A DNA stretch of 64,000 nucleotides from CALOCY01 sp942491975 (GCA_942491975.1 CALOCY010000004.1:2232001-2296000), one strand, 5' to 3'. Positions 1 through 9,107 are shown, counted from the first letter of the stretch. The notes: generated from the sequence alone by a model not told the origin. A program made the numbers and translations.

Positions 1-417
1 CAGGACACTTTTTTCATAATCGATAACTGCCCCGTATTTTTTCAACAGGTCACTTCCGATAAGCCCGGAGATTTTCATCGCTGAATATTTTTCATACAGC
101 ACATTGATATGATCCAGGTCAATTAATGCAACAATCGTGTTTTCAACGACAAAACCTCCCACATCCAGCTTTTCAATTTTCCCTACTTTCAGGTCAAGTT
201 GTGTACCCTGAATCCCGGCACTCTGAATATCACTGCTATCAATGGTTTCATCTTCCTGATAGTATTTGTCAAGCGATGCGTCCATTACCGAACGTGATGC
301 ACCGGTGTCAATCACCCACCAGGTTTTTAGCAAATCATTAATCACCACCTCTACCAGCAAATGGTAATTACAGGTATCAAGTTCAACAGTATTTACAGGA
401 ATTTCCACGATCAACAT
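1..417 (-). CDS. Retropepsin-like aspartic protease, partial (C-terminus off the window)
   Basis: Reading leftward from ATG at 417 gives 139 codons that stay open to the window edge, so the C-terminal end is missing. Residues 36-41 read IDTGAS, the Asp-Thr-Gly active site of clan AA proteases. Near residues 117-127 ISGLIGSDLLK matches the second conserved hydrophobic-Gly segment of single-domain retropepsin-like enzymes. No signal peptide is visible at this start, so a cytoplasmic protein is inferred. Substrate is unknown. The start codon sits directly against the T-run of a hairpin at 418-445, which makes either the start or the expression mode uncertain. Family assignment is firm, exact role is not. 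Confidence 0.8.
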   Translation of the reverse strand, partial: MLIVEIPVNTVELDTCNYHLLVEVVINDLLKTWWVIDTGASRSVMDASLDKYYQEDETIDSSDIQSAGIQGTQLDLKVGKIEKLDVGGFVVENTIVALIDLDHINVLYEKYSAMKISGLIGSDLLKKYGAVIDYEKSVL

Positions 418-445
418 AAAAAATATCCCGGCAAAATGACCGGGA
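418..445 (-). terminator. Hairpin plus T-run downstream of mdh, abutting the protease start
   Basis: On the minus strand TCCCGG (440-445) pairs with CCGGGA (426-431) around an 8-nt loop and is followed by TATTTTTT. This fits an intrinsic terminator for mdh, which ends at 647. The T-run ends at the protease ATG (417). The stretch between 446 and 646 shows no gene. Confidence 0.5.
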
Positions 446-646
446 CAGCAAATTAAGAAGATTATCTGTTTTATCAAAATACCCTGGTGTCGTATCATGC
501 GTAAAATGATGTATAAGCCGCAATTATTTTTTGTGTTTTGCAAAATGAGAAAAAGTAAGCATAGCCGGGCTACGTGAATCTTTTTATCATGAAGCAAAAA
601 CGGAAAAGAATAAGGTTTGGTGCGTCAGTTTATACTTGGCATGACA

Positions 647-1585
647 CTAGTCAAACAGGTGCATCCCGTCAAGCAGGTGCATTACCCCTTTTACAGATTC
701 AGCCGAATTGTCGAGCAGTTGTTGCTCTTTGGCATTCAATTTAACTTTTATGATTTGCTCAACGCCATTTTTGCCCAGCTTGACCGGAACACCTACAAAA
801 AGATTGTTCAGCCCATATTCTCCCTCCAGCTTTACGCAACAGGGGAAAATACGTTTTTGATCCAATACAATGGCTTCTACCATTTGTGCTGCAGCTGCTC
901 CCGGTGCGTACCAGGCCGATGTGCCCATCAGGTTAACCAGTTCCCCGCCACCTTTCTTCGTACGTTCAATAATGGCATTGAGTTGCTTTTCCTCAATCAG
1001 TTCGGTTACCGGGATACCCGAAACAGTAGTGTAACGCGGAAGCGGCACCATTGTGTCGCCATGCCCCCCCATCAATAGTGCCTGAATATCTTTGGGGTTC
1101 ACATCGAGTGCTTCAGCAAGAAATGCACGATAACGCGCCGTATCCAGGATGCCGGCCATGCCCATTACTTCATTTTTTGCTTTTTTAGCTGCAAGAAATG
1201 CCGCATAGGTCATCACATCCAAGGGGTTTGAGACGATGATAATTTTGGCTTCAGGAGAGTGTTTTATACTATTTTCCGTTACTGTTTTTACAATTTCGGC
1301 ATTGATTGAAATCAGGTCGTCACGGGTCATCCCCGGCTTACGGGGAATACCTGAAGTGATAACAATCACTTCGGAACCTGCGGTCTTTTCATAATCATTT
1401 GTAGAGCCTGTTATGCGGGTATCATAATAGCTAACAGGAGACGTTTGCCATAAATCAAGTGCTTTCCCCTCAGGTAAACCTTCTTTAATATCAACAAGGA
1501 CAACCTCTTTTACAATGCCTTTCCGAGCTACTTCCTGAGCGCAGGTAGCACCCACATTTCCGGCACCAATAATAGTTACCTTCAT
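647..1585 (-). CDS. mdh: Malate dehydrogenase
   Basis: NAD-dependent malate/oxaloacetate interconversion in the TCA cycle, cytoplasmic. The 312-residue length is normal for the LDH-like bacterial MDH type. The dinucleotide site GAGNVG lies at 7-12, and Asp32 (LVDI) indicates NAD rather than NADP. The substrate loop at 79-90 is SGIPRKPGMTRD: Arg82 marks malate rather than lactate specificity, with Arg88 as the second carboxylate contact. The catalytic pair is Asp148 (ILDTAR) and His175 (GGHGD), with Arg151. It appears monocistronic: a consensus-like promoter lies at 1652-1684 and a terminator-like hairpin at 418-445. Confidence 0.97.
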   Translation of the reverse strand: MKVTIIGAGNVGATCAQEVARKGIVKEVVLVDIKEGLPEGKALDLWQTSPVSYYDTRITGSTNDYEKTAGSEVIVITSGIPRKPGMTRDDLISINAEIVKTVTENSIKHSPEAKIIIVSNPLDVMTYAAFLAAKKAKNEVMGMAGILDTARYRAFLAEALDVNPKDIQALLMGGHGDTMVPLPRYTTVSGIPVTELIEEKQLNAIIERTKKGGGELVNLMGTSAWYAPGAAAAQMVEAIVLDQKRIFPCCVKLEGEYGLNNLFVGVPVKLGKNGVEQIIKVKLNAKEQQLLDNSAESVKGVMHLLDGMHLFD

Positions 1586-1651
1586 AGCCTGTGATTTCTA
1601 ATTAAAAATGAAGATCAAAAACTCCACATACATATTACACAACAGAAGGCA

Positions 1652-1684
1652 CAAATATATAATAGCCATCCGCTTCGTTGTAAA
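1652..1684 (-). promoter_or_regulatory. Putative Bacteroidota-type promoter of mdh
   Basis: On the minus strand TATATTTG (1652-1659) is an exact match to the -7 element TAnnTTTG, and TTTA (1681-1684) sits 21 nt upstream as a 3-of-4 match to the -33 TTTG. The start codon of mdh is about 65 nt downstream. Confidence 0.5.
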
Positions 1685-1710
1685 ACCCCATCTCTAATTA
1701 ACACTTAAGG

Positions 1711-2955
1711 TTACGATTTGTTAACAATCAACTGATAATTTTCATGCTCTTCGGGCTGATAAAGTAATATTCTGTCCCCCTCCTCCAATCCTTCTCCCAC
1801 AATTACAGATTCTTCGTTCTCAACACCTGTGTTTATCACCTGTTTTACAATGTCTCCCTTCTTTTTCAGAAAGACATACCTGAACCCGTTCTCGTAAAAT
1901 ACTGCTTTCAACGGAATAGCTAATGTATCCGGATAATTGGACACGTAGATGGCATTCATTGTATTCATATTGGGCTTCAGGTTTTCATTTTGCTGATTGA
2001 GCCTTACTTTAACTTTGAATACTTTCCCGCCGCCGGAATTCTGTTCCTGTCCCATATTAGCAATAGCGTGTACAACCCCTGTGAATTTATAATCGGGCAA
2101 TGCATCAACTGTAATGTTGACACTATCGCCTATGTCTATTTTTGCAATATCAATCTCTTTTATAAAAGTTTCCGAATTGAGTACCGAAAGATCGGGCAAT
2201 GTAGCAATATTAGGGTTCCATCGGGACACGTTGTCACCAATCTTTATCTTTTGATCTCCCCACGCCCGGGCATATATTACCATACCATCTTCCGGGGCCT
2301 TTATTGTAGTAGCTGCAATTGCGGTCATTATCTTCTTATTACTTTCCACCTGTTCATCCAATTGTGTCTTTGTGCGCTGTATCTTTACCTTCAGGTTCAT
2401 CCGTTTAATCTCATAGTCGCGCTTCATTTTATCAAACATCCGCAAGGCCTGGTTGTAAGCTATTTCTGCTTTTCGCTGATAAGCAGGGGATTCATATTTT
2501 GCCTGTTCCAGCTCTATCTGCCTATAGGCCAGGTCAAAATCATAATTTTTAATCTCTTCACGCAATTGTGTGAGTTGTATTGTACTATCCAGTTGTGCAT
2601 TTTGAAAATCAGCCTGTGTCTTGGTTAATGTTTGCTGTACCTCCTGCATACGTTGCCTCAACTGATCACTTTTTAATCGTGCTACATAATCACCCTTTTT
2701 AACAATTGCACCCTCCGCAACAAGGTCTTCAATTTCATAGTTCCAGACATTCAATGCCCGGTCCATTAAATCATTGGACAATGAAATTATTGTTGCTTTT
2801 GCCCCGTGTATCTCACCTTTCGTATTCACCGAAACCTTAAACGGTTGTCGCTTTACGACATGGCTTTTATGTTTTACGTTTCCGCCAATCAAAAGCCAGG
2901 CGATAGCTCCCAGCACTATTGCAATGCCTGCGTATATGATTATTTTTCTTCTCAT
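1711..2955 (-). CDS. HlyD/MFP-family periplasmic adaptor (second adaptor of the efflux operon)
   Basis: A 414-residue membrane-fusion protein expected to bridge an inner-membrane permease and a TolC channel. One N-terminal membrane anchor (about 5-23, IIIYAGIAIVLGAIAWLLIG) is followed by a beta-barrel half, a long alpha-helical hairpin (about 95-210, rich in Gln/Lys/Glu), and the return barrel beginning IKAPEDGMVIYA, with the segment IATLPDLSVL. It resembles the adaptor at 5823-7184 in order and in shared phrases (GMVIYA, VSRW, LPDL), so the two look like paralogues. It is the last gene of the operon, 24 nt after the TolC gene. Exported compound is unknown. Confidence 0.85.
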   Translation of the reverse strand: MRRKIIIYAGIAIVLGAIAWLLIGGNVKHKSHVVKRQPFKVSVNTKGEIHGAKATIISLSNDLMDRALNVWNYEIEDLVAEGAIVKKGDYVARLKSDQLRQRMQEVQQTLTKTQADFQNAQLDSTIQLTQLREEIKNYDFDLAYRQIELEQAKYESPAYQRKAEIAYNQALRMFDKMKRDYEIKRMNLKVKIQRTKTQLDEQVESNKKIMTAIAATTIKAPEDGMVIYARAWGDQKIKIGDNVSRWNPNIATLPDLSVLNSETFIKEIDIAKIDIGDSVNITVDALPDYKFTGVVHAIANMGQEQNSGGGKVFKVKVRLNQQNENLKPNMNTMNAIYVSNYPDTLAIPLKAVFYENGFRYVFLKKKGDIVKQVINTGVENEESVIVGEGLEEGDRILLYQPEEHENYQLIVNKS

Positions 2956-2979
2956 CTGATCATTTTTTATGCTTTTACC

Positions 2980-4458
2980 TTACATCTCCTGTAACATCCG
3001 GTCAAAATCGGATGTGAGGTTAACCTTTTGTTCAAAATCAAATAACGTGAGTTTTCGGATCGTATAATAGTATTGCCAGTACGATCTCAATGAGGAGATA
3101 TAGTTCCTTTTGGATCTTTCCAGATCCTGTTGTGCCAGATTGAGCTTGGTTACATCTACTTTTCCTATCAGAAAACGACGCTTGGTCACTTCATATCCCA
3201 GTTGGGCAATGGTATCCGCTTTTGCGGCATTCACCACCTGATCCGATTGCAGGTTAAACTCCATCACATTCATAAAAACATCCTGCTCAAAGTCGATACG
3301 GGCCTGCCTTATGGTTGCATTCACCACTTCGCGGTTTGATTTTGCCATTAAGTAACTTCCTTTACGTTTCCCCCAATCCAGAATAGGCATCTTGATCCTA
3401 ATCATTGCACTTTGCCTATCGACCGGATCTTGATATACATCACTAAAGTTATCAGCATTTTGATTCAACCCATACTCAGCAAATAAATCAGCATTGATCC
3501 CATTTTTCGATTTGGCCTCTGCCACCTTCCGGTCTTCTTCGAGCAATCTGTATTTTTGATCCAGTATCTCCGGATTGTTCTCAATCGCTTTATTAATGAC
3601 ATCTCCAAATTGTATTTGCAAATCAGCTATTTTATCCGGAAGGATACATTCTAAAATGATATCCTTATCTAACCCAAGAAACGAGTTCAAATCGGAACGG
3701 GCTCGCTCCAAGCCAAGATTTGCGCGGTTAAGGCTTAACTTTGCATTCAATACACCCAATTCCAGGTTCAGCAGTTCATCCTGTGTTACGGTTCCCACCT
3801 GGAACCTTCCCTTGCCTATCTGGTAAAGGGTATCGGCATTCGACATGCTTTTTTCAGCAATATTAACCTCTATCTGGGCATCCAGCAGGTTGAAAAATTT
3901 ATTTGTAGCTGCCAGTGCCAACTCTTCTCTTGAAAGAACATACTCCTTCTTTGCTTTTTCAAACTTTAGCGGTTCTGTTTTCGCTTTCCATCGTTGTTCA
4001 TTATAACCATTTAATGATTGCATGTAACCAATATTAATAGGAGATGAGGAGTAAGAGGTGTTTTTATCTCCCCCCAAATTTTTTAACCTCCCAAGACTTG
4101 AGGTTAAAAAGAATTGTCCTCCTGTTAGTGCCACATTCTGATTTAGTGACAACGTAAAGTTAGAATTGATGTCTCGTTTAGGTCGATATTCATATTGATC
4201 TGTAGATTCAATATATTGTGCCTCGAATAAGCGATTAAAATTAAAAGGGGTGACATCCAAATTCAGGGAAGGAAGCCTGTCAGCCTTGTAGTTCCGGTAC
4301 TCCCAATATTTGGACAGGTACATGTTTTTGTTTTTAAATGCTTCGAGCGATTGCTTTGATGCAGTATTTATTACATCTTCAATAGTAAGTTTTTTTGTCT
4401 CCTGAGCAGCTGCCCCAAACAGCTGAAAAGCAAATAGTATGAGTATTATGCGTTTCAT
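2980..4458 (-). CDS. TolC-family outer-membrane efflux channel
   Basis: A 492-residue outer-membrane factor. It has a signal peptide (MKRIILILFAFQLFGAAAQ), then two repeated OEP halves rich in alpha-helical coiled segments: about 25-250, containing TKLTIEDVINTASKQS and the LSREELALAATNKFF helix, and about 270-490, containing IDFEQDVFMNVMEF and TKLNLAQQDLERSKRNY. The VTQDELLNLELGVL stretch is typical of the helical barrel. Gaps of 21 nt to the permease and 24 nt to the second adaptor indicate one operon. It should form the exit duct for the neighbouring adaptors and permease. Confidence 0.9.
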   Translation of the reverse strand: MKRIILILFAFQLFGAAAQETKKLTIEDVINTASKQSLEAFKNKNMYLSKYWEYRNYKADRLPSLNLDVTPFNFNRLFEAQYIESTDQYEYRPKRDINSNFTLSLNQNVALTGGQFFLTSSLGRLKNLGGDKNTSYSSSPINIGYMQSLNGYNEQRWKAKTEPLKFEKAKKEYVLSREELALAATNKFFNLLDAQIEVNIAEKSMSNADTLYQIGKGRFQVGTVTQDELLNLELGVLNAKLSLNRANLGLERARSDLNSFLGLDKDIILECILPDKIADLQIQFGDVINKAIENNPEILDQKYRLLEEDRKVAEAKSKNGINADLFAEYGLNQNADNFSDVYQDPVDRQSAMIRIKMPILDWGKRKGSYLMAKSNREVVNATIRQARIDFEQDVFMNVMEFNLQSDQVVNAAKADTIAQLGYEVTKRRFLIGKVDVTKLNLAQQDLERSKRNYISSLRSYWQYYYTIRKLTLFDFEQKVNLTSDFDRMLQEM

Positions 4459-4479
4459 ATTAAAATTTCTATTAATGAA

Positions 4480-5817
4480 TTATTGCCTCAATGAAATAAC
4501 AGGGTCCTGTTCCGATGCTTTTTTAGCGGGCAGGTAACCAAAAAGGATGCCCACACAGACCGATACGCCAAAAGCAATAAATACAGAGAAAAATGAGATG
4601 ATTGTTTTTATTTCAAAAATGGCCGTGATCGATTTTGATAATATTATGCCCAATATAATTCCAAAGACCCCTCCGGAAACACTAATCAGTGTCGATTCAG
4701 CAAGGAATTGCACAATAATATCTTTACGCGATGCGCCTATGGCCTGCCTTGTCCCGATCTCTTTTATACGCTCCATCACCGAGGCAAGCATAATGTTCAT
4801 AATGCCTATACCCCCCACAATAAGAGAGATGCTTGCAATGGCCCCAAGCACCACGTTAAATATGTTTTTGGTACGCTGTTGTTGTTTTAACAACAGTTCC
4901 GGAATTGTCACTTCAAAATCGTATACCCCGTTGTGCCTGCGTAAGATCATGCGGTTAACCACTGCCGCCGTTGCACTCAGCTGGTCGGTATTTTTTACCT
5001 GCACCACAATTTTGTCCAGTTGATTGTAATTCTCTTTTTGAGGCTTTTCCTCTTTATTCTGGGAGTTTCTCGAACGCGATGCCTTTTCAATTTCATCGGC
5101 CCGGATAAGCGATCTGTTTTTGAACCGCATCAGCATTGTTTTTGCAGGAATAAAGATCTTATTGTCCGAACTGCTGATCCCCATCTCATCAGATGCAGAA
5201 GTTGTAAAGTCACGTTTTTCAACCACCCCGGCTACCTGTAACCATATATCGCCACACTTAATGTATTTGCCAACAGGGTTATCCTGTTTAAAGAACACTT
5301 CATGCACATTATCGCCTATTACACAAACCGGATAGCCTTTCTCTGATTGCCGTTGAGAAAAGACATCGCCCTGCACAATGCCAATGTTGAACAACTCAAA
5401 ATAACAGGCATCTACCCCTTCCAAGACAACAGGTTTGCTCCTTCCATTGAGAATTGCGGCATAGTTGAATGATATTACCGGACTGATATGCTCAATGGTT
5501 GGCAACACTTCACGTATAGCCTCTACATCAAGCATTGAAAGCCCTTTGGAGAATTTTTTATTTTCTTCACCATTCTCATTAGCTGATCCGTTTTCTCCCC
5601 CAACAGTATGTGAGCTTGGTGTGATAATGATATTGTTAACCCCCACCATTTTTATCTGCTCCAGGATCTCCTGCTCAGCCCCGTTCCCTATTGCCAACAT
5701 GCTTATCACCGCAGCAACACCAAAAATAATACCTAAAGCTGTAAGCAACGATTTAAATTTATTGGCAAAAATAGCTTCGATGCCAATAATAATATCATGT
5801 AAATATCGCTGGATCAT
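4480..5817 (-). CDS. MacB/FtsX-type ABC transporter permease, no ATPase domain
   Basis: About 445 residues. It has one N-terminal transmembrane helix (FKSLLTALGIIFGVAAVISMLAIG), a long periplasmic MacB core (about 45-310), and a C-terminal FtsX domain with three helices, including the IKEIGTRQAIGASRKDI coupling loop. Full-length MacB carries a fused N-terminal ATPase; this protein lacks it, and no ABC ATPase is encoded elsewhere in the operon. The ATG at 5817 is preferred. An in-frame TTG at 5826 would overlap the upstream stop codon and give translational coupling. It likely works with the flanking adaptors and TolC in tripartite export, using an ATPase encoded outside this operon. Confidence 0.88.
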   Translation of the reverse strand: MIQRYLHDIIIGIEAIFANKFKSLLTALGIIFGVAAVISMLAIGNGAEQEILEQIKMVGVNNIIITPSSHTVGGENGSANENGEENKKFSKGLSMLDVEAIREVLPTIEHISPVISFNYAAILNGRSKPVVLEGVDACYFELFNIGIVQGDVFSQRQSEKGYPVCVIGDNVHEVFFKQDNPVGKYIKCGDIWLQVAGVVEKRDFTTSASDEMGISSSDNKIFIPAKTMLMRFKNRSLIRADEIEKASRSRNSQNKEEKPQKENYNQLDKIVVQVKNTDQLSATAAVVNRMILRRHNGVYDFEVTIPELLLKQQQRTKNIFNVVLGAIASISLIVGGIGIMNIMLASVMERIKEIGTRQAIGASRKDIIVQFLAESTLISVSGGVFGIILGIILSKSITAIFEIKTIISFFSVFIAFGVSVCVGILFGYLPAKKASEQDPVISLRQ

Positions 5818-5822
5818 CAATT

Positions 5823-7184
5823 TCAATTTTTAATTGTAACACTTTTTGCATTTTTCAAATGAGCCGTAATTTTTTCCTGTCCCTTTCTTTTGCTTATTTC
5901 ATCTTCTCTTTTTTGCTCCTCTTTCTCTTTCAATTGCTCATAAATATCCATTCCGCTGAAAACCAACTCCTCAGCATTTACAGGCACAGTGAGCAACACA
6001 TTATCTCCTTCGGAGACCCCGTTTAGCACCTCCACAAAATTTTCATTCTCACGTCCCAGTTCAACTACCTGTTTCTTCAGTCCCTCTTTTTTCAGGAATA
6101 CATATTGCAAACTGTCATTCTCAAAAACAGCATCAGAAGGAATCACAAGCACATCCTCAAATACCCCTGCATTTATGACATTTCCCGTTGTCATTGCCGG
6201 TTTAAGATCAGGATCACTTCCGTGTACCCTGACTTTTACTTCAAATACTTTGGCATCGCTGTTGGGTAGTGGTTGCCCCACATTAGCCACAGCTATAACC
6301 TCTCCTGATAATCGTTTTTCGGGAAATGCATCTATGCCTATTGTTACTTTTTGTCCCACCTTAACATTTGAAATATCAATTTCATTAACGTAGGTTTTTG
6401 AAACAAGTGTAGTCAGGTCAGGCAATTCGGCAATTACCGACCTCCAACGACTTACAGCCGTACCGACCTGTGTTTTTTCGCCCCAGGGGGTTTTGGCATA
6501 AATCACCATCCCCGGCTTGGGCGCATAAATGGTCAGTGCTTTCCGTAGTTTATCCAGTTTATCCACCTGTATCCTTTTTTCCTCTACATCAAGCCCCTTT
6601 CGTTTCAGTTTCGATTCGGCCTGCTGTTTTTTTAGTACATATCCTTTCTCTTCCTGTTCCAGCTTTCGCTGAGATTTCTCATAATCCATCTCTGCTTTTC
6701 GTTTCACCGAAGGGGCCTCATATACCGACTCTTCCAAGACAATTTTTTTCTCCTCCACATCCTCTTTTGCAGTAGTAATCTGGTCCCTGATATTGCTGAG
6801 GTTCATGTTGGAGTCCATTTGGGCATCAATAAATTCATTCTGGATTTGCTCATACTCTTCACGTGCCTTCTTTAATGCCTCTTCAACAACGCTGTGGTCA
6901 AGCATTCCCACATAATCAGCCGAATCAACCATTGTCCCTTCCTCAACAAGGTCTGTAATTTTTAACTCATAAATTCGTATGCGGCGATCTGACAACTCCA
7001 CAGGAACATTAATTTTTTCCGATTTTTCAGCTTCCAGCTGGCCTGTTGTATAAACCAATAGTTCCAAAGAACGTCGTTCTGCAACAGATGAAACCTCACC
7101 GGCTACCTTTTCCTTTGTCAACTGAAATAATATAGCTGCAAGCACTATTACGCCTACACCTGCCAACACATACCATCTTTTCAT
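5823..7184 (-). CDS. HlyD/MFP-family periplasmic adaptor (first adaptor of the efflux operon)
   Basis: A 453-residue adaptor and first gene of the operon. It has an N-terminal anchor (WYVLAGVGVIVLAAILFQL), a barrel segment, a very charged helical hairpin from about 105 to 225 (for example VKRKAEMDYEKSQRKLEQEE), and a return barrel with KPGMVIYAKTPWGEKTQVG and VIAELPDLTTL. An unusual Lys/Glu-rich tail of about 50 residues follows the last barrel strand and is absent from the second adaptor. Its stop TGA (5823-5825) overlaps the possible TTG start of the permease. A pair of dyads at 7267-7322 lies about 80 nt upstream and is the likely control site. Confidence 0.87.
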   Translation of the reverse strand: MKRWYVLAGVGVIVLAAILFQLTKEKVAGEVSSVAERRSLELLVYTTGQLEAEKSEKINVPVELSDRRIRIYELKITDLVEEGTMVDSADYVGMLDHSVVEEALKKAREEYEQIQNEFIDAQMDSNMNLSNIRDQITTAKEDVEEKKIVLEESVYEAPSVKRKAEMDYEKSQRKLEQEEKGYVLKKQQAESKLKRKGLDVEEKRIQVDKLDKLRKALTIYAPKPGMVIYAKTPWGEKTQVGTAVSRWRSVIAELPDLTTLVSKTYVNEIDISNVKVGQKVTIGIDAFPEKRLSGEVIAVANVGQPLPNSDAKVFEVKVRVHGSDPDLKPAMTTGNVINAGVFEDVLVIPSDAVFENDSLQYVFLKKEGLKKQVVELGRENENFVEVLNGVSEGDNVLLTVPVNAEELVFSGMDIYEQLKEKEEQKREDEISKRKGQEKITAHLKNAKSVTIKN

Positions 7185-7205
7185 CTGTTTATATTTTTAA
7201 TTAAC

Positions 7206-7223
7206 TGATCCTCTGTTGGATCA
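7206..7223. promoter_or_regulatory. Short dyad in the efflux operon leader
   Basis: TGATCC, 6 nt, GGATCA: a perfect 6-bp-arm dyad 22 nt upstream of the first adaptor start. It could be an operator half or a weak leader hairpin. No stronger evidence is visible. Confidence 0.25.
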
Positions 7224-7266
7224 AAATCCTTTTTATCATAATTAGTTTGTCTCCGAATGGAACTTA

Positions 7267-7322
7267 CCATGATAAAATAATCATGTTCGTGTGTGTTAAA
7301 AATCATGATTATTTTATCATGG
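7267..7322. promoter_or_regulatory. Tandem-dyad putative operator of the efflux operon
   Basis: Two copies of CATGAT-N6-ATCATG (7268-7285 and 7304-7321) lie 36 bp apart, about 82-137 bp upstream of the first adaptor start. Because each copy is itself a dyad, the two also form a perfect 19-bp inverted repeat (CCATGATAAAATAATCATG) around an 18-nt spacer. Twin symmetric sites spaced by about 3.4 helical turns are what two dimers of a repressor or activator on the same DNA face would use. No regulator gene is adjacent, so the cognate protein is unknown. Confidence 0.55.
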
Positions 7323-7566
7323 ACGTTTCATATTCATAAATGTTGTCTATTTTTCTTTTTTACATTGAAAACACACTACTTAAGTAAACATAACATCAAA
7401 TTCATTCTCAAAACGTGACTGCTTCTAAAAAATTGTCTCACTTTCGGATATAAATCCAAAAAATCAATGCTAATTAACTATATGACAGTCTATTATGCAA
7501 TAAGACCTGAATTCCACGAAGTAAATACAGTGCAATATATAAAAACAAGAAGGTGAAAACAACGGC

Positions 7567-7598
7567 AACTCCCCATGAATCATGACCTCGGGGCAGTT
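7567..7598 (-). terminator. Weak hairpin between glmM and the efflux operon
   Basis: AACTcCCC-type arms (7567-7574) pair with GGGG-c-AGTT (7590-7598). On the minus strand this would follow glmM by about 130 nt, but no good U-run follows in that direction; the T-rich side faces the plus strand. The rest of 7323-7724 is AT-rich with no gene. Confidence 0.25.
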
Positions 7599-7724
7599 TT
7601 AATCTTTTTTAACAATAACCAATTATTTGTTAACTGGTCATTCATGCCGAACGGATTTCAAATTGACACAAATATGTTATTTGAAATTCGATATTAGCAT
7701 AACAATATTCACGCACTGTAATCC

Positions 7725-9107
7725 TTAAATTAAGGTATTGATTGCTGCGATCATGGTTGCTGCAAGCTCATCGGCTTTTTGCATGGATGATGCCTCGGAA
7801 TAGATACGAATGATGGGTTCGGTATTCGATTTCCGAAGATGTACCCATGAATCGGAAAAGTCAATTTTCACCCCGTCAATGTCATTGATTTTTTCATGAC
7901 CATACTTCTCCTTTATCTGTAAAAGAATGGCATCCACATCAATCCCGGGAGATAATCCCATTTTGTTTTTTGAAATATAATAGTCAGGGTATCGAGCACG
8001 CAATTCGGAACATTTTTTGCCCGATTTGGCCAGATGGGTCAGAAAGAGGGCTATACCCACTAATGCATCGCGGCCGTAATGTGATGCAGGATAGATAACC
8101 CCGCCATTCCCTTCGCCACCAATCACGGCATTTGTCGCTTTCATTTCAGCAACTACGTTTACTTCCCCAACAGCCGATGCTGCATATGTTTTACCGTATT
8201 TTTCAGTAACCACACGCAATGCCCTCGATGAAGAGAGGTTTGACACCGTATTGCCCGGTGTATGCGATAGCACATAGTCGGCAACAGCCACCAGTGTATA
8301 CTCCTCATTAAACATTGATCCGTCTTCGTTAATCAATGCCAGCCGGTCAACATCCGGATCGACAACAAGTCCGACATCCACCCCTTTTTTTCGGATTATT
8401 TTTGATGTTTCAATCAGGTTTTCAGGAAGTGGCTCAGGAACATGGGCGAAGCACCCCGTTGGTTCACAATTTATCTCAACAACCGCCTTAACCCCGAGTG
8501 CTTTCAGCAGTTTTGGAATCGCTATTCCCCCTACGGAGTTAACAGCGTCTACTGCCACTTTGAGATTTGCCTGCTCAATTGCCCTTTTGTCAACCAATTC
8601 TAGGTCAAGCACCTGCTGAATGTGTATATCGGTATAATCCTTTCCTGTTACCTTCCCCAATGCATCAACTTCAGCAAACACAAAATCTTCCTTTTCTGCA
8701 ATAGTCAAAATGGCCGCCCCGTCTTCCGCAGTTAAAAACTCCCCTTTATTGTTGAGTAGTTTCAAGGCATTCCACTGTTTGGGGTTATGGCTGGCCGTAA
8801 GGATAATCCCCCCATCAGCCTTTTCCCCGGTCACGGCAATCTCGGTAGTGGGCGTAGTGGCCAAACCGATGTTTACCACGTCACACCCCATACCGGTAAG
8901 TGTGCCTGTAACCAGTGAGGTTACCATTTCACCGGATATACGCGCATCGCGTCCCACCACAACGGTTATCTTCTCTTTCCCGGTATTTTGTTTTGCCCAC
9001 ACAGCATAAGCTGCTGTAAATTTCACCACATCAAGCGGAGAAAGCCCTTCACCCGGTTTTCCGCCAATAGTTCCCCTGATACCGGAAATAGATTTTATAA
9101 GTGTCAT
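7725..9107 (-). CDS. glmM: Phosphoglucosamine mutase (phosphohexomutase family)
   Basis: 460-residue alpha-D-phosphohexomutase, most likely converting glucosamine-6-phosphate to glucosamine-1-phosphate for UDP-GlcNAc synthesis. The phosphoserine loop TASHNP is at 104-109 (Ser106), the metal-binding loop DPDVDR at 250-255, the sugar-specificity loop GEGNGG at 331-336, and the phosphate-binding RKSNTEPIIRIY near the C-terminus. GEGNGG is not the GEMSGH of proteobacterial GlmM, so a phosphomannomutase/phosphoglucomutase activity remains possible. The gene stands alone, separated from the efflux operon by about 540 bp. Confidence 0.88.
   Translation of the reverse strand: MTLIKSISGIRGTIGGKPGEGLSPLDVVKFTAAYAVWAKQNTGKEKITVVVGRDARISGEMVTSLVTGTLTGMGCDVVNIGLATTPTTEIAVTGEKADGGIILTASHNPKQWNALKLLNNKGEFLTAEDGAAILTIAEKEDFVFAEVDALGKVTGKDYTDIHIQQVLDLELVDKRAIEQANLKVAVDAVNSVGGIAIPKLLKALGVKAVVEINCEPTGCFAHVPEPLPENLIETSKIIRKKGVDVGLVVDPDVDRLALINEDGSMFNEEYTLVAVADYVLSHTPGNTVSNLSSSRALRVVTEKYGKTYAASAVGEVNVVAEMKATNAVIGGEGNGGVIYPASHYGRDALVGIALFLTHLAKSGKKCSELRARYPDYYISKNKMGLSPGIDVDAILLQIKEKYGHEKINDIDGVKIDFSDSWVHLRKSNTEPIIRIYSEASSMQKADELAATMIAAINTLI

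Noticed and set aside
617..1078. 153-codon plus-strand frame inside mdh
   Set aside because: It lies antisense to a gene with clear catalytic residues and has no family features.
7267..7322. Terminator interpretation of the 19-bp inverted repeat
   Set aside because: It lies upstream of the operon, has no T-run on the minus strand, and each arm is itself a dyad, which suits an operator better.
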